Below, piece by piece: positions 8,535-16,340 of a DNA stretch of 64,000 bases (within the stretch, counting starts at the first letter, position 1; the number at the start of each line of letters is the position of its first letter). Source of the stretch: CAZSBB01 sp964605235 (GTDB lineage: Bacteria; Planctomycetota; Phycisphaerae; Phycisphaerales; Phycisphaeraceae). The position numbers and the translations under genes were made by a program. Where the stretch lies: NCBI GenBank assembly GCA_964605235.1, contig CAZSBB010000026.1, forward strand, positions 1-64,000, in the 5' to 3' direction. Under the pieces are notes generated by a model. It ran no database searches, was not told where the DNA came from, and saw nothing but the letters and a program-made list of their open reading frames with translations.

Positions 8535-9914
8535 TCACAGCAGGCGGTTTTGCGCCACCACCTGCTGATACCACCGGGCGGTGAGCTTGGGCGTGCGCTT
8601 TTGCGTTTCCCAGTTCACATGGTGAATGCCGAAGCGCATGTCGTAGCCGTCCTGCCACTCGAAGTTGTCCATCAGCGACCAGAGGAAATAACCCGCCAGG
8701 GGATAGCCCTCGGCGGTGGCGCGCTGAGCATGGCGCAGGTAAGCCTTGAGGTACATCAGCCGATCGGTGTCGTACACCTGACCATCCGTGGCGAACTGGT
8801 CCGGGGCGGCACAGCCGTTTTCGGTGATGTAAATCGGCAGTTGGGGGAGGTTGAGGCTTTCCCCGATGCTGCGCGCCCCCCAGTAAATGGCTTCCGGCAT
8901 GATCAGCAGCCAGGGGGCTTTGATGATCGGATGGTTGGGCGTAAACGGCAGCCGCTGGTAGCCCGTGGGGGTGGCGGCGGCTTGTACGAAGCTGGCGGTG
9001 TAGATGTTCAGGCCCACGAAGTCCAGGGGCTGACCAATGGTGGCTTCATCGCCGGCTTGAATCTGCGGGGCCTGAGCGCCCAGGTCGGCAAGGTAGCCCG
9101 GATCGTATTTGCCGGTGAGCATGGGAGTGAGAATGCCGCCGTTGCTCCGGCGAAAGGCTTTCATGGCGGCAGCGATGTCAGCTTCCGTTTCCGTCACCGG
9201 CACGAAGATGTCGCAGTTGTCCGCCATACCCACCTGGCATGCCCCCGCCCCCGCCCCCGGGGCCGCGGCACGAATGGCCTGCACGCCCAGCCCATGCGCC
9301 AGCAGGGCGTGGTGCACGGTCTGCTCGATGTCGCGCTGCTGCTTGACGATGGTGGCGGGCGCCTTCATCGGTTTGCCCTGGAGCACATACGCCAGGCGGG
9401 TGAAGCACATCACCTCGTTGAGCGTGATCCAGCGCGAGCAGCGGTCGCCCAGGCGTTTGACCACCTGCGTGCAATAGTCGGCAAAATCATGTGCCATCTG
9501 CCGGCTGCGCCAGGAGCCGTAGCGATCTTCCAACGCCTGGGGCCCATCCCAGTGAAACAGGGTGATCCACGGAATGATGCCATGCTCATCGAGGCAGTCG
9601 AGCATGCGCTTGTAGAAATCGAAGCCCGGGTCATTGACCGCGCCAGTGCCCTGGGGCATCACCCGGGTCCAGCTGATGGACATGCGGTAGTGCTTCAGAC
9701 CCAGGTCCGCCATGAGCTTGATGTCATCGCGGAAGCGGTGGTAGTGATCGCAGGCGACGTTGCCGGATTCACCGTTGTGCACCAGACCGGGCGTGCTGCA
9801 GAAGGTGTCCCACACGCTCGGGCCGCGGCCGTCGGTGTTGTAAGCGCCTTCGATCTGGTAAGCGGCGGTCGCGCTGCCCCAGACGAAGCCTTTGGGAAAG
9901 GCATACGTGGTCAT
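8535..9914 (-). CDS. GH1 family beta-glucosidase / beta-glycosidase
   Basis: 459-residue glycoside hydrolase family 1 enzyme that releases terminal beta-linked sugars with retention of configuration. The acid/base glutamate is in WITLNEV, the nucleophile is Glu365 in YITENGC. The N-terminal FVWGSATAAYQIEGA and the C-terminal SLMDNFEWQDGYDMRFG are the classic GH1 signatures. No signal peptide is present, so it acts in the cytoplasm on imported oligosaccharides. GGGGAG stands 7 bases before the ATG. It lies between metY and metXW on the same strand with 138- and 177-base gaps, each holding a palindrome. This suggests a later insertion between the methionine genes. Confidence 0.95.
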   Translation of the reverse strand: MTTYAFPKGFVWGSATAAYQIEGAYNTDGRGPSVWDTFCSTPGLVHNGESGNVACDHYHRFRDDIKLMADLGLKHYRMSISWTRVMPQGTGAVNDPGFDFYKRMLDCLDEHGIIPWITLFHWDGPQALEDRYGSWRSRQMAHDFADYCTQVVKRLGDRCSRWITLNEVMCFTRLAYVLQGKPMKAPATIVKQQRDIEQTVHHALLAHGLGVQAIRAAAPGAGAGACQVGMADNCDIFVPVTETEADIAAAMKAFRRSNGGILTPMLTGKYDPGYLADLGAQAPQIQAGDEATIGQPLDFVGLNIYTASFVQAAATPTGYQRLPFTPNHPIIKAPWLLIMPEAIYWGARSIGESLNLPQLPIYITENGCAAPDQFATDGQVYDTDRLMYLKAYLRHAQRATAEGYPLAGYFLWSLMDNFEWQDGYDMRFGIHHVNWETQKRTPKLTARWYQQVVAQNRLL

Positions 9915-9974
9915 GACATTTCTCCCCTGCCCGTGAGCCTGTCGGCCGGCCAGGCCGGCGCAACAGCATAGCTC

Positions 9975-10014
9975 ATTCCAGGCGTGCGACCGGGCAGCGT
10001 CGCACGTCCGGAAT
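9975..10014 (-). terminator. Stem-loop downstream of metY
   Basis: ATTCC and GGAAT outer arms and a perfect CGTGCGAC/GTCGCACG inner stem enclose an 8-base loop. It lies 38 bases after the metY stop and before the GH1 start. There is no clear U-run, so termination is plausible but not certain; it could instead be a processing hairpin. Confidence 0.4.
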
Positions 10015-10051
10015 CGGCGGGGGAAACCGGGAACCGTTCCAGCAGGTCAGT

Positions 10052-11338
10052 TTACTGCTGGGAAATCTTCAGCGCCTGATCGAGGTCCGCCATGATGTCA
10101 TCGGCGTCTTCGATGCCGACGCTCAGACGGATGTATTCGGGCACCACGCCCGTGGCTTTCTGGTCCGCTTCGGAAAGCTGGGAGTGGGTGGTGGACGCCG
10201 GGTGAATGATCAAGCTCTTGGCATCGCCGATGTTCGCCAGATGGCTCAGGAGCTTGCAGTTGTTGACCACCTTCTTGCCCGCTTCCATGCCGCCCTTGAC
10301 GCCGAAGCCCACAATCGCACCCTGGCCGCAGGGCAGGAACTTCTTGGCGGCGGCGTGATCCTTGTGGCCGGCGAGGCCGGGGTAGTTGACCCAGCTCACC
10401 GCGGGATGCTTTTCGAGGAACTGGGCGACCTTGAGGGCATTCTCGCAGTGGCGCGGCATGCGCAGGTGCAGCGTCTCGAGACCCTGCAGGAACTGGAAGG
10501 CGGCAAACGGGCTCATGCAGGCGCCGGTGTCGCGCAGCCAGTGGGTGCGGATGTGGATGATGTAGGCGATGTTGCCGATCGGCCGCAGCGCTTCCTCGAA
10601 GATCGCGCCATGGTAGGCGGGGTCGGGAGCGCAGAACTCCGGCCATTTCTTGGGGTTCTTCGCCCATTCGAACTTGGCGCTGTCGACAATCGCGCCGCCG
10701 ACGTGCACGCCGTGGCCGCCGATGAACTTGGTGGTGGAATAGACCACGATGTCGATGCCATGCTCGATGGGGCGCAGCAGCGCGGGGGTCATCACGGTGT
10801 TGTCACAGATGACCGGCAGGCCGGCGGCATGGGCGGCGTCGGCGATGCCCTTGTAGTCGGGCACGTCGTTCTTGGGATTGCCCAGCGCTTCCATGTAGAC
10901 CAGCCGGGTGTTCTCGTCGACCAGGTCCTTGATCTTTTCCGGGTGATGCGGATCGAAGAAGCGGACCTCGATGCCCAGCGACTTGAAGGTCTGGGTAAAC
11001 AGCGTCCAGGTGCCGCCGTAGAGGCTGGTGGCGGAGACGAAGTTCTGCCCGCTGTGGCAGATGGTCAGGATGGCGGCGGTGATGGCGGCCTGCCCGGACG
11101 CGAACGCCAGCCCCGCGGCTCCGCCGTCGAGCTGCGCCAGGCGCTTTTCGAGCACGTCGACCGTGGGATTCATCAGCCGGCTGTAGATGTTGCCGAACTC
11201 TTTGAGGGCGAACAGATTCGCCGCGTGCTCGGTGTCATTGAAGGTGTAGCTGGTGGTGGCGTAAATCGGCACGGCCCGCGAGTTGGTGGCGGAGTCGGGC
11301 GATTGACCGGCGTGCAGACAGGCGGTACCAAGCTTCAT
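10052..11338 (-). CDS. metY: O-acetylhomoserine aminocarboxypropyltransferase (sulfhydrylase)
   Basis: 428-residue PLP enzyme of the Cys/Met metabolism family that makes homocysteine directly from O-acetylhomoserine and sulfide. The PLP lysine is Lys204 in STTKFIGGHG; the CDNT segment at about 178-181 contributes the pyridine-binding Asp. The opening GTACLHAGQ, the YSRLMNPTVDVLE block and the C-terminal SVGIED are family signatures. The ATG at 11338 is preferred (GGGAG 8 bases upstream) over a TTG five codons earlier. A good promoter is seen upstream at 11404-11432. With metXW further down the same strand it makes the direct-sulfhydrylation route to methionine complete up to homocysteine. Confidence 0.95.
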   Translation of the reverse strand: MKLGTACLHAGQSPDSATNSRAVPIYATTSYTFNDTEHAANLFALKEFGNIYSRLMNPTVDVLEKRLAQLDGGAAGLAFASGQAAITAAILTICHSGQNFVSATSLYGGTWTLFTQTFKSLGIEVRFFDPHHPEKIKDLVDENTRLVYMEALGNPKNDVPDYKGIADAAHAAGLPVICDNTVMTPALLRPIEHGIDIVVYSTTKFIGGHGVHVGGAIVDSAKFEWAKNPKKWPEFCAPDPAYHGAIFEEALRPIGNIAYIIHIRTHWLRDTGACMSPFAAFQFLQGLETLHLRMPRHCENALKVAQFLEKHPAVSWVNYPGLAGHKDHAAAKKFLPCGQGAIVGFGVKGGMEAGKKVVNNCKLLSHLANIGDAKSLIIHPASTTHSQLSEADQKATGVVPEYIRLSVGIEDADDIMADLDQALKISQQ

Positions 11339-11403
11339 GTCAGGCGCTCCCAAAGTCGTGTGCGGTCGGGCTGCTCCGGCAGACCGGCCGGGCAGGGCGC
11401 AAA

Positions 11404-11432
11404 AGTGTAGCGAAAACCATTCGCAACACCAA
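11404..11432 (-). promoter_or_regulatory. Candidate sigma-70-like promoter for metY
   Basis: Read on the minus strand: -35 TTGGTG, 17-base spacer, -10 TACACT, about 65 bases before the metY ATG. No SAM riboswitch core was recognised in the leader. Confidence 0.5.
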
Positions 11433-11466
11433 CCATGCCGCCCAACCCGTCCGCCAGCCCGGCGGC

Positions 11467-14118
11467 TTATTCCTGATAATCGTAGCCCACGCGGTAATAG
11501 AAGCCCCCCACCAGTCGGCCCTGCTTGTTCACCGGCACATACTGCACCGGCGAAACCCGCGCAAAATGGCCCGTCACTGCCTGCGATTCCAGATCATTCG
11601 CATCGAAATCCAGCACGATGATCGTCCGCCCCACCGCCTGCGCCGGCCGCTGCCAGGTGGAGAACATCAGGCTGTTGCCGCCAAACAGATCACGTCCGTA
11701 CGTCTCGGGAACGCCATCGTTGTCCGGGTCATAAAACGCAATCTGGCTGGAGAGAAAATACTTATCCAAACCTGCCAGCAACGGCTCATGCCCACTGGCG
11801 GCTTCCACCTTTTCCTCCACCTGTTCGACTGCTTGTCCCAGCTCGCGCCACGCCACCGGCAGGCGCATGTAGCGCGACGGCGTCACCCCCGGCAAACCCA
11901 GCACGATGAAGTACGTCCCCGCGCCAAACAGCAGCAGAACCATCAGCGCGTTGGCTTTCCACCAGGCGCTGTCGCCGCGCGTGGGCGCGGCGTCCGTCTC
12001 CGGCGGGCAGCCCATTTTCCACGCCAGCAGCGGCAGCAGCGCCAGCCACACCGGGCCGGTCCAGTTGATCTTCGGTGCATGCCGGAGACTGTTCATGACA
12101 AACACCGCCAGCGGCGCCAGCGTGAACACCAACGCCCACAACTGACGACGATCCATTCCCCGCAGCGCGCCACTCAAGCGCCAGCCGCCCCAACGCCCCG
12201 GCCACAGCCAGCGCGCTGCCCCCACCGCGCCCAGCGGCGTCAGCACCAGCAACATCTCGCCCAGCAGCAGATGCAGCGAAAACTCACTCGCGCCCGACCA
12301 GCGACGTGGGCCCTGAAAAGCAAATGACGCCCACTGATGCTCCGCGTTCCATAGCAACACGGGCGCAAACACCACTGCCGCCAGCACCGCCGCCACGTAA
12401 GGCCACGGCGTCAACCACCACCGCCGCGCCTGCCGATCCAGCAGCATGAACGCCACCCCCGACATGCCCAGCAGCGCAATGCTGTATTTCGACAGCAAGC
12501 CCAAGCCCAACAGCAAACCCACACCCCACCAGGCGCGCGGCTCATCCTCCACCAGCACCCGGTAGGAAAAATACAGCGTGCCCGCCCAGCAGGCGTACAG
12601 CGGCGCGTCGGGCGTCATCAGCAGGCCGGTCAGGAAATAGATCGGCAAGGTCGCACACAACAGCAGTGCCCGCAGCGCGGTGCTCTTGTCGAACTGCCGG
12701 CGCGTCAGCGCATAGATGAATCCCGCCATCACCAGCCATAGCACCAGCGCCGGGCCGCGCACCGCCAGCTCCGATTTGCCCAGCAGCAGCGTGCTCAGCC
12801 CGATCAGCCAGGACACCATCGGCGGATGATCCAGATATCCAATGTCCGGGTGTCGGCTGTACAGCCAGTAGTACGCTTCCTCCGGCAGCAGGTTGACCAG
12901 TCCCGCCAGACTCAGCCGCAGCAGCAATGAGTACGCCACCAGCGCCAACGACAGCACCCGCCAGCGCAAGCCCGGCGTGCTGCGCACCACCGCCGGCGGA
13001 AACACGAAAAAGGCAGCGCCGACAAAGTTGACCAGCCCCGCCGCGAGAATCGCCAGCAACATCGCGCTGCCCGGCCGCCAGTGCAGAATCTCAATCAGTG
13101 TCGAAAGCACCGTCCCGCGCAGGAAGAGCGCGAGCAGACTGACCACCAGAAAACGGGGATAACGCCGCCAGCGAGGTTCGGGTGACAAGCGGGCGGTGCG
13201 GGCAAACACCCAGTGCGTACACAGCAGGTAATTGCTGACGGTGGTCAGGCCAAACGCCGTCAGATGAGCTGCCACCGTGCCCACGCCCAGCGCGGTCAAT
13301 GTCGTGAACCCCAGCAGGTCGAGTCCCAGCCCCAGCAGGCCGACGAACACAAAACGCAGCAGTGTGCTCATCTCCACGGCGCCGCCCGCCAGCGCCAAGG
13401 TTTGCCGAAAGTAATGCAGCGTGTCGCGCCAGCCCAGTTTGGATTGGCCGAATTGCCGATCGCGGAAGGTGATGGGAGTCTCAGCGACCCGCAGGCGATC
13501 ATCGCTGCGCGCCAGCACTTCCAAAGCGATTTTGAACCCGGCCGCCTGCCCGCCCAGCTCCTCCAATGCCGCGCGGCGCACGGCGAAGAAACCCGCCATC
13601 GGGTCCTTCACGTTCACCAACGGCCACGCCAGTGCGGTGGCGCTGCGCGAAAGCATTCGTCGCCAACGCGGCCAACTGGGTGTGCGACCGCCGGCGACAT
13701 AGCGGCTGCCGATCACCATGTCCTGCTCCCCCGCCAGCACCGGGCGGTACAAGCGCGGCAGTGCCTCCGGAGGATGGCTCAAGTCGGCATCCATCACCAC
13801 CACCACCGGCGCGTCGGTCTGGCTTGAGCCGTACAGAATGTCCCCCGCCAAACCCGCATGGGCATCGGAATTGACCAGTTGCACCGGCACCGGCCCGCGC
13901 CAGGCTTGCACCGCCGCCTGGGTGCCGTCCTGTGAACCGCCGTCGACAATCATGATCCGGGCCGGCGCTGCATCGGCGATCAGCACGCGCGACACGGCGT
14001 CAAGCAGCGGATTGATGTTGTCCACTTCATTGAGCGTGGGAATCAGCACCACCACCTGGGCGGGCGCTGGCGCGGGAGACTGAGCATCCGACGCGGCTGG
14101 TGATGCGACATGAGTCAT
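11467..14118 (-). CDS. Three-module membrane glycosyltransferase: GT2 (DPM1-like), GtrA and ArnT/GT39-like
   Basis: 883-residue fusion. The N-terminal about 240 residues form a GT2 domain like dolichyl-/undecaprenyl-phosphate mannose synthase: VVVLIPTLNEVDNI, the VVVMDADLSHPPE metal-binding block and the IGSRYVAGG motif. Next comes a GtrA-like four-helix domain (about 290-410) that could flip the lipid-linked sugar. The C-terminal half is a multi-pass GT-C enzyme with the ArnT/PMT-type loop LPEEAYYWLYSRHPDIGYLDHPP. One chain could therefore load a sugar on polyprenyl phosphate, flip it and transfer it to an outside acceptor. The order of functions is inference from each family. I start at the ATG at 14118; upstream in-frame codons look non-coding. 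It is divergent from hslV. Confidence 0.88.
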   Translation of the reverse strand: MTHVASPAASDAQSPAPAPAQVVVLIPTLNEVDNINPLLDAVSRVLIADAAPARIMIVDGGSQDGTQAAVQAWRGPVPVQLVNSDAHAGLAGDILYGSSQTDAPVVVVMDADLSHPPEALPRLYRPVLAGEQDMVIGSRYVAGGRTPSWPRWRRMLSRSATALAWPLVNVKDPMAGFFAVRRAALEELGGQAAGFKIALEVLARSDDRLRVAETPITFRDRQFGQSKLGWRDTLHYFRQTLALAGGAVEMSTLLRFVFVGLLGLGLDLLGFTTLTALGVGTVAAHLTAFGLTTVSNYLLCTHWVFARTARLSPEPRWRRYPRFLVVSLLALFLRGTVLSTLIEILHWRPGSAMLLAILAAGLVNFVGAAFFVFPPAVVRSTPGLRWRVLSLALVAYSLLLRLSLAGLVNLLPEEAYYWLYSRHPDIGYLDHPPMVSWLIGLSTLLLGKSELAVRGPALVLWLVMAGFIYALTRRQFDKSTALRALLLCATLPIYFLTGLLMTPDAPLYACWAGTLYFSYRVLVEDEPRAWWGVGLLLGLGLLSKYSIALLGMSGVAFMLLDRQARRWWLTPWPYVAAVLAAVVFAPVLLWNAEHQWASFAFQGPRRWSGASEFSLHLLLGEMLLVLTPLGAVGAARWLWPGRWGGWRLSGALRGMDRRQLWALVFTLAPLAVFVMNSLRHAPKINWTGPVWLALLPLLAWKMGCPPETDAAPTRGDSAWWKANALMVLLLFGAGTYFIVLGLPGVTPSRYMRLPVAWRELGQAVEQVEEKVEAASGHEPLLAGLDKYFLSSQIAFYDPDNDGVPETYGRDLFGGNSLMFSTWQRPAQAVGRTIIVLDFDANDLESQAVTGHFARVSPVQYVPVNKQGRLVGGFYYRVGYDYQE

Positions 14119-14282
14119 GGGAGATGTTTCACTGCGCACAGCCGGGCACCATGCTCTGCCGTGGAAAGACCGTAGCACGCCGGGGCGCGGCCGTGCAAAC
14201 ACCGCAGAAATTGCACGAGCCGAAATGGTTACCATGCCCCCATCAGCCGATCGCGCGTCGGCTGCACCAGGAGCGGAATCAG

Positions 14283-14840
14283 ATGCACGCACACAGCTTC
14301 CACGCCACCACCGTCCTATGCGTTCGCCGTGGCCAACAGGTCGCCATGGCGGGCGATGGTCAGGTCACCATGCAGAACTGGGTCGCCAAAGCCGACGCGG
14401 TGAAGGTGCGCCAGCTGCCCAATCTGGGCGCTGACGGCGCGGGCGTGCTGGTCGGCTTTGCCGGCTCGGCGGCCGACGCCTTTGCCCTGCTGGATAAGTT
14501 TGAAGCCCGCATCAAAGAGTCCCCCGCCAATCTCAAGAAAGCCGCCATCGAACTCGCCAAGCTGTGGCGCACCGACCGCGTGCTGCGCCGACTCGAAAGC
14601 CTGCTGGCGGTGGCGGATCGCTCCTGCAGCCTGCTCATCTCCGGCTCGGGCGATGTGATCGAACCCAACGACGGCGTCATCGGCATCGGCTCGGGCGGCC
14701 CCTTCGCCATCGCGGCGGCGCGGGCGCTGCTGACCCACACCCAGCAGGAACCCCAGGACGTCGTGCGCCACGCCATGGCGGTCGCCGGCGATCTGTGCAT
14801 CTACACCAATCAGAATATCACCGTGGTGAAGCTGGATTGA
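14283..14840 (+). CDS. hslV: ATP-dependent protease subunit HslV
   Basis: 185-residue T1-family threonine peptidase, the proteolytic ring of HslUV. The family core is clear: ATTVLCVRRGQQVAMAGDGQVT near the N-terminus and the GSGGPFAIAAARALL segment. The catalytic threonine would be Thr9 or Thr10, so about eight residues (ending in His-Ala) must be removed. In enterobacterial HslV it is the second residue, while FHATT-type N-termini are known in other phyla. AGGAG lies upstream of the ATG at 14283. The partner ATPase hslU is not adjacent and not in the window. Followed by a tandem-repeat-like stretch at 14871-14940. Confidence 0.94.
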   Translation: MHAHSFHATTVLCVRRGQQVAMAGDGQVTMQNWVAKADAVKVRQLPNLGADGAGVLVGFAGSAADAFALLDKFEARIKESPANLKKAAIELAKLWRTDRVLRRLESLLAVADRSCSLLISGSGDVIEPNDGVIGIGSGGPFAIAAARALLTHTQQEPQDVVRHAMAVAGDLCIYTNQNITVVKLD

Positions 14841-14870
14841 GGTCGGCGATCAATGGTGTTCGGCGGGGTG

Positions 14871-14940
14871 GTTTTTTGCCGCGGATGAACACGGATGAAC
14901 ACGGATGAAGGCAGGAGAGAGATAAGACAGGGATGAAGGC
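14871..14940. repeat. GGATGAACAC repeat element, family C, copy 1
   Basis: Directly after hslV. A T-run and GCCGCGGATG are followed by ACACGGATGA units repeated, then GATAAGACAGGGATGA. A related stretch follows the GT4 gene at 62937-62990. Such sequences give spurious frames reading RMNTDEHG on one strand and FIRVHPCSS on the other, which are widespread in databases. Function unknown; no gene. Confidence 0.6.
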
Positions 14941-15028
14941 AGAAGAAACAGAAGCATGAAGTGAAAGCGGGCTACCACGGGACGCCTGCGGATGAGCCGC
15001 AGGTGAAGCCGCAGGATCGCCTGCCCTG

Positions 15029-16210
15029 TCATCGCCCGGCGAACACCGCGGCCAGTGTGCCGATCACCGCCGCCGCTCCCAGCACCGCCAGCGTGATCTT
15101 GATCCAGCTCCAGGGGCGTTCGCCCTGCACTTCGCCGGTGCGGGCGTTGACCAGGATGCGGTACACCTTTTCGCCATGCCGGTAGGCGGCAATCCAGATC
15201 GGCAGCAGCAGGTGCTTGAAGGTGACGTTGTTGTACTGCGTGCGCAGGGAGAGGATGCGCTGCTCGTCGCCGCCGATGTCGGAGCGCACCGAGCTGCGGA
15301 TGACGGTTTCCATTTTCGCCTGGGCCTGGGTGAAGCCTTCATCCAGTTCCACGGTATAGCTTTCAGCGCGGAAGCCGCTGAGGTAAGCATCTTCATACGG
15401 CTGCACGGCTGGCAGGTCCCAGGGCTCCAACGCTTCGACATACTTGCGCGGCAGCGAGCGGCTGGCGGGGGTCAACACATCGTCAAAGCTCTCGAAGACC
15501 GTGCCGCTGCAGGGCCACCAGCGGGTCTTGCGCACCTGCACGGTTTCCCGCACCGATTTGCCGTTGCGGATGACGGTGCGGGTTTCGGTGGTCCAGTAGT
15601 GTTCGCCGCGCATGCCGCGGTAGACGGTGACGGTGTCGCTGTCGTAGGTCCAGAACGGCAGGTAGACGCCATTGAAGCGGCCGTCCACTTCCGCATACTT
15701 TTTCAGTGTGCCGGGGGCGAACCACAAACCCGCGATCCACTGCTTGAACCGCTCCTGGGCGTCCTTGCGATCGATGCGAAACGGCAGCAGGGCCTGGGGT
15801 TTGATGAGCTTGCGCGACTGGGCGGTCATCACCACGTTCGAGCCACAGAACGGGCACAGCATGGCATCGAGGTTGGCGGGACGGTTGATGTCCGCGCCGC
15901 AGCCGTTGCAGTGGACCGCTTCCTGCTGCTGGGTCGGCTGCGCCTGCGCCAGATCCGCCAGCGTGCTTTGAAAGTCGATTTCGAGGACTTCATCTTCCGA
16001 CTGCGGAATGGGATTGCGATGGCCGCAGTACGGACACGCCAGCTCGCTGGTGCCGGGCTGGTAATCGAGCTTCGCGCCGCATTGCCCGCAGGGAAATTGC
16101 TGATGACGATGGGTGGTCGCCGCCGCATCGGCATGCGCGGCAGACATGACTTCTTCGTCCGCGCCCGGCGGCGGGTCCAACGGCGGCGGCATGCTGGGTG
16201 CGGAACTCAT
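15029..16210 (-). CDS. Zinc-ribbon membrane protein, partner of the SPFH protein
   Basis: 393-residue protein. The N-terminal region carries two zinc ribbons: CGQCG with CPYCG (about 20-50) and CNGCG with CPFCG (about 80-120). A central domain with WTYDSDTVTVYRGMRGEHYW and TRWWPCSGTVFESFDDVL follows, then a single C-terminal membrane helix (about 370-390). Similar proteins are often misannotated as primosomal protein N'-like helicases because of the zinc ribbons; there are no helicase motifs here. It is 130 bases downstream of the SPFH gene on the same strand, a frequent pairing in bacteria. Start ATG at 16210 has AGGGGA 7 bases upstream; the longer frame runs into a repeat element. Function probably membrane-associated, unknown in detail. 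Confidence 0.75.
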   Translation of the reverse strand: MSSAPSMPPPLDPPPGADEEVMSAAHADAAATTHRHQQFPCGQCGAKLDYQPGTSELACPYCGHRNPIPQSEDEVLEIDFQSTLADLAQAQPTQQQEAVHCNGCGADINRPANLDAMLCPFCGSNVVMTAQSRKLIKPQALLPFRIDRKDAQERFKQWIAGLWFAPGTLKKYAEVDGRFNGVYLPFWTYDSDTVTVYRGMRGEHYWTTETRTVIRNGKSVRETVQVRKTRWWPCSGTVFESFDDVLTPASRSLPRKYVEALEPWDLPAVQPYEDAYLSGFRAESYTVELDEGFTQAQAKMETVIRSSVRSDIGGDEQRILSLRTQYNNVTFKHLLLPIWIAAYRHGEKVYRILVNARTGEVQGERPWSWIKITLAVLGAAAVIGTLAAVFAGR

Positions 16211-16229
16211 GCGAAGGTCCCCTGCTTTG

Positions 16230-16321
16230 ACGAGCCCCGACCGTGAGGGAGGGGTTTCTGCTGAAGGTTCACGCACTCAGTTGCGGCAGCGCTGCAACCC
16301 CTTGCTTACGCGCGGGGCTCG
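16230..16321. repeat. Inverted-repeat element, family B, copy 2
   Basis: About 92 bases. Left arm ACGAGCCCCGACCGTGAGGG and right arm CTCACGCGCGGGGCTCG pair over about 26 positions with few mismatches. Lies between the SPFH gene and its downstream zinc-ribbon gene, within what would be one transcript. Same orientation as copy 3. Confidence 0.8.
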
Positions 16322-16340
16322 CTCACGCCTGACCCCGTGA

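Noticed and set aside
7332..9971. An 879-codon plus-strand frame across metXW and GH1
   Set aside because: Antisense of two genes with clear catalytic motifs and of a repeat element between them; no family resemblance.
11339..11466. SAM riboswitch before metY
   Set aside because: The leader is too short after the predicted start and lacks the conserved SAM-I or SAM-II core.
15029..16210. Primosomal protein N' / helicase
   Set aside because: Only zinc ribbons are shared; no Walker or helicase motifs and a C-terminal membrane helix is present.
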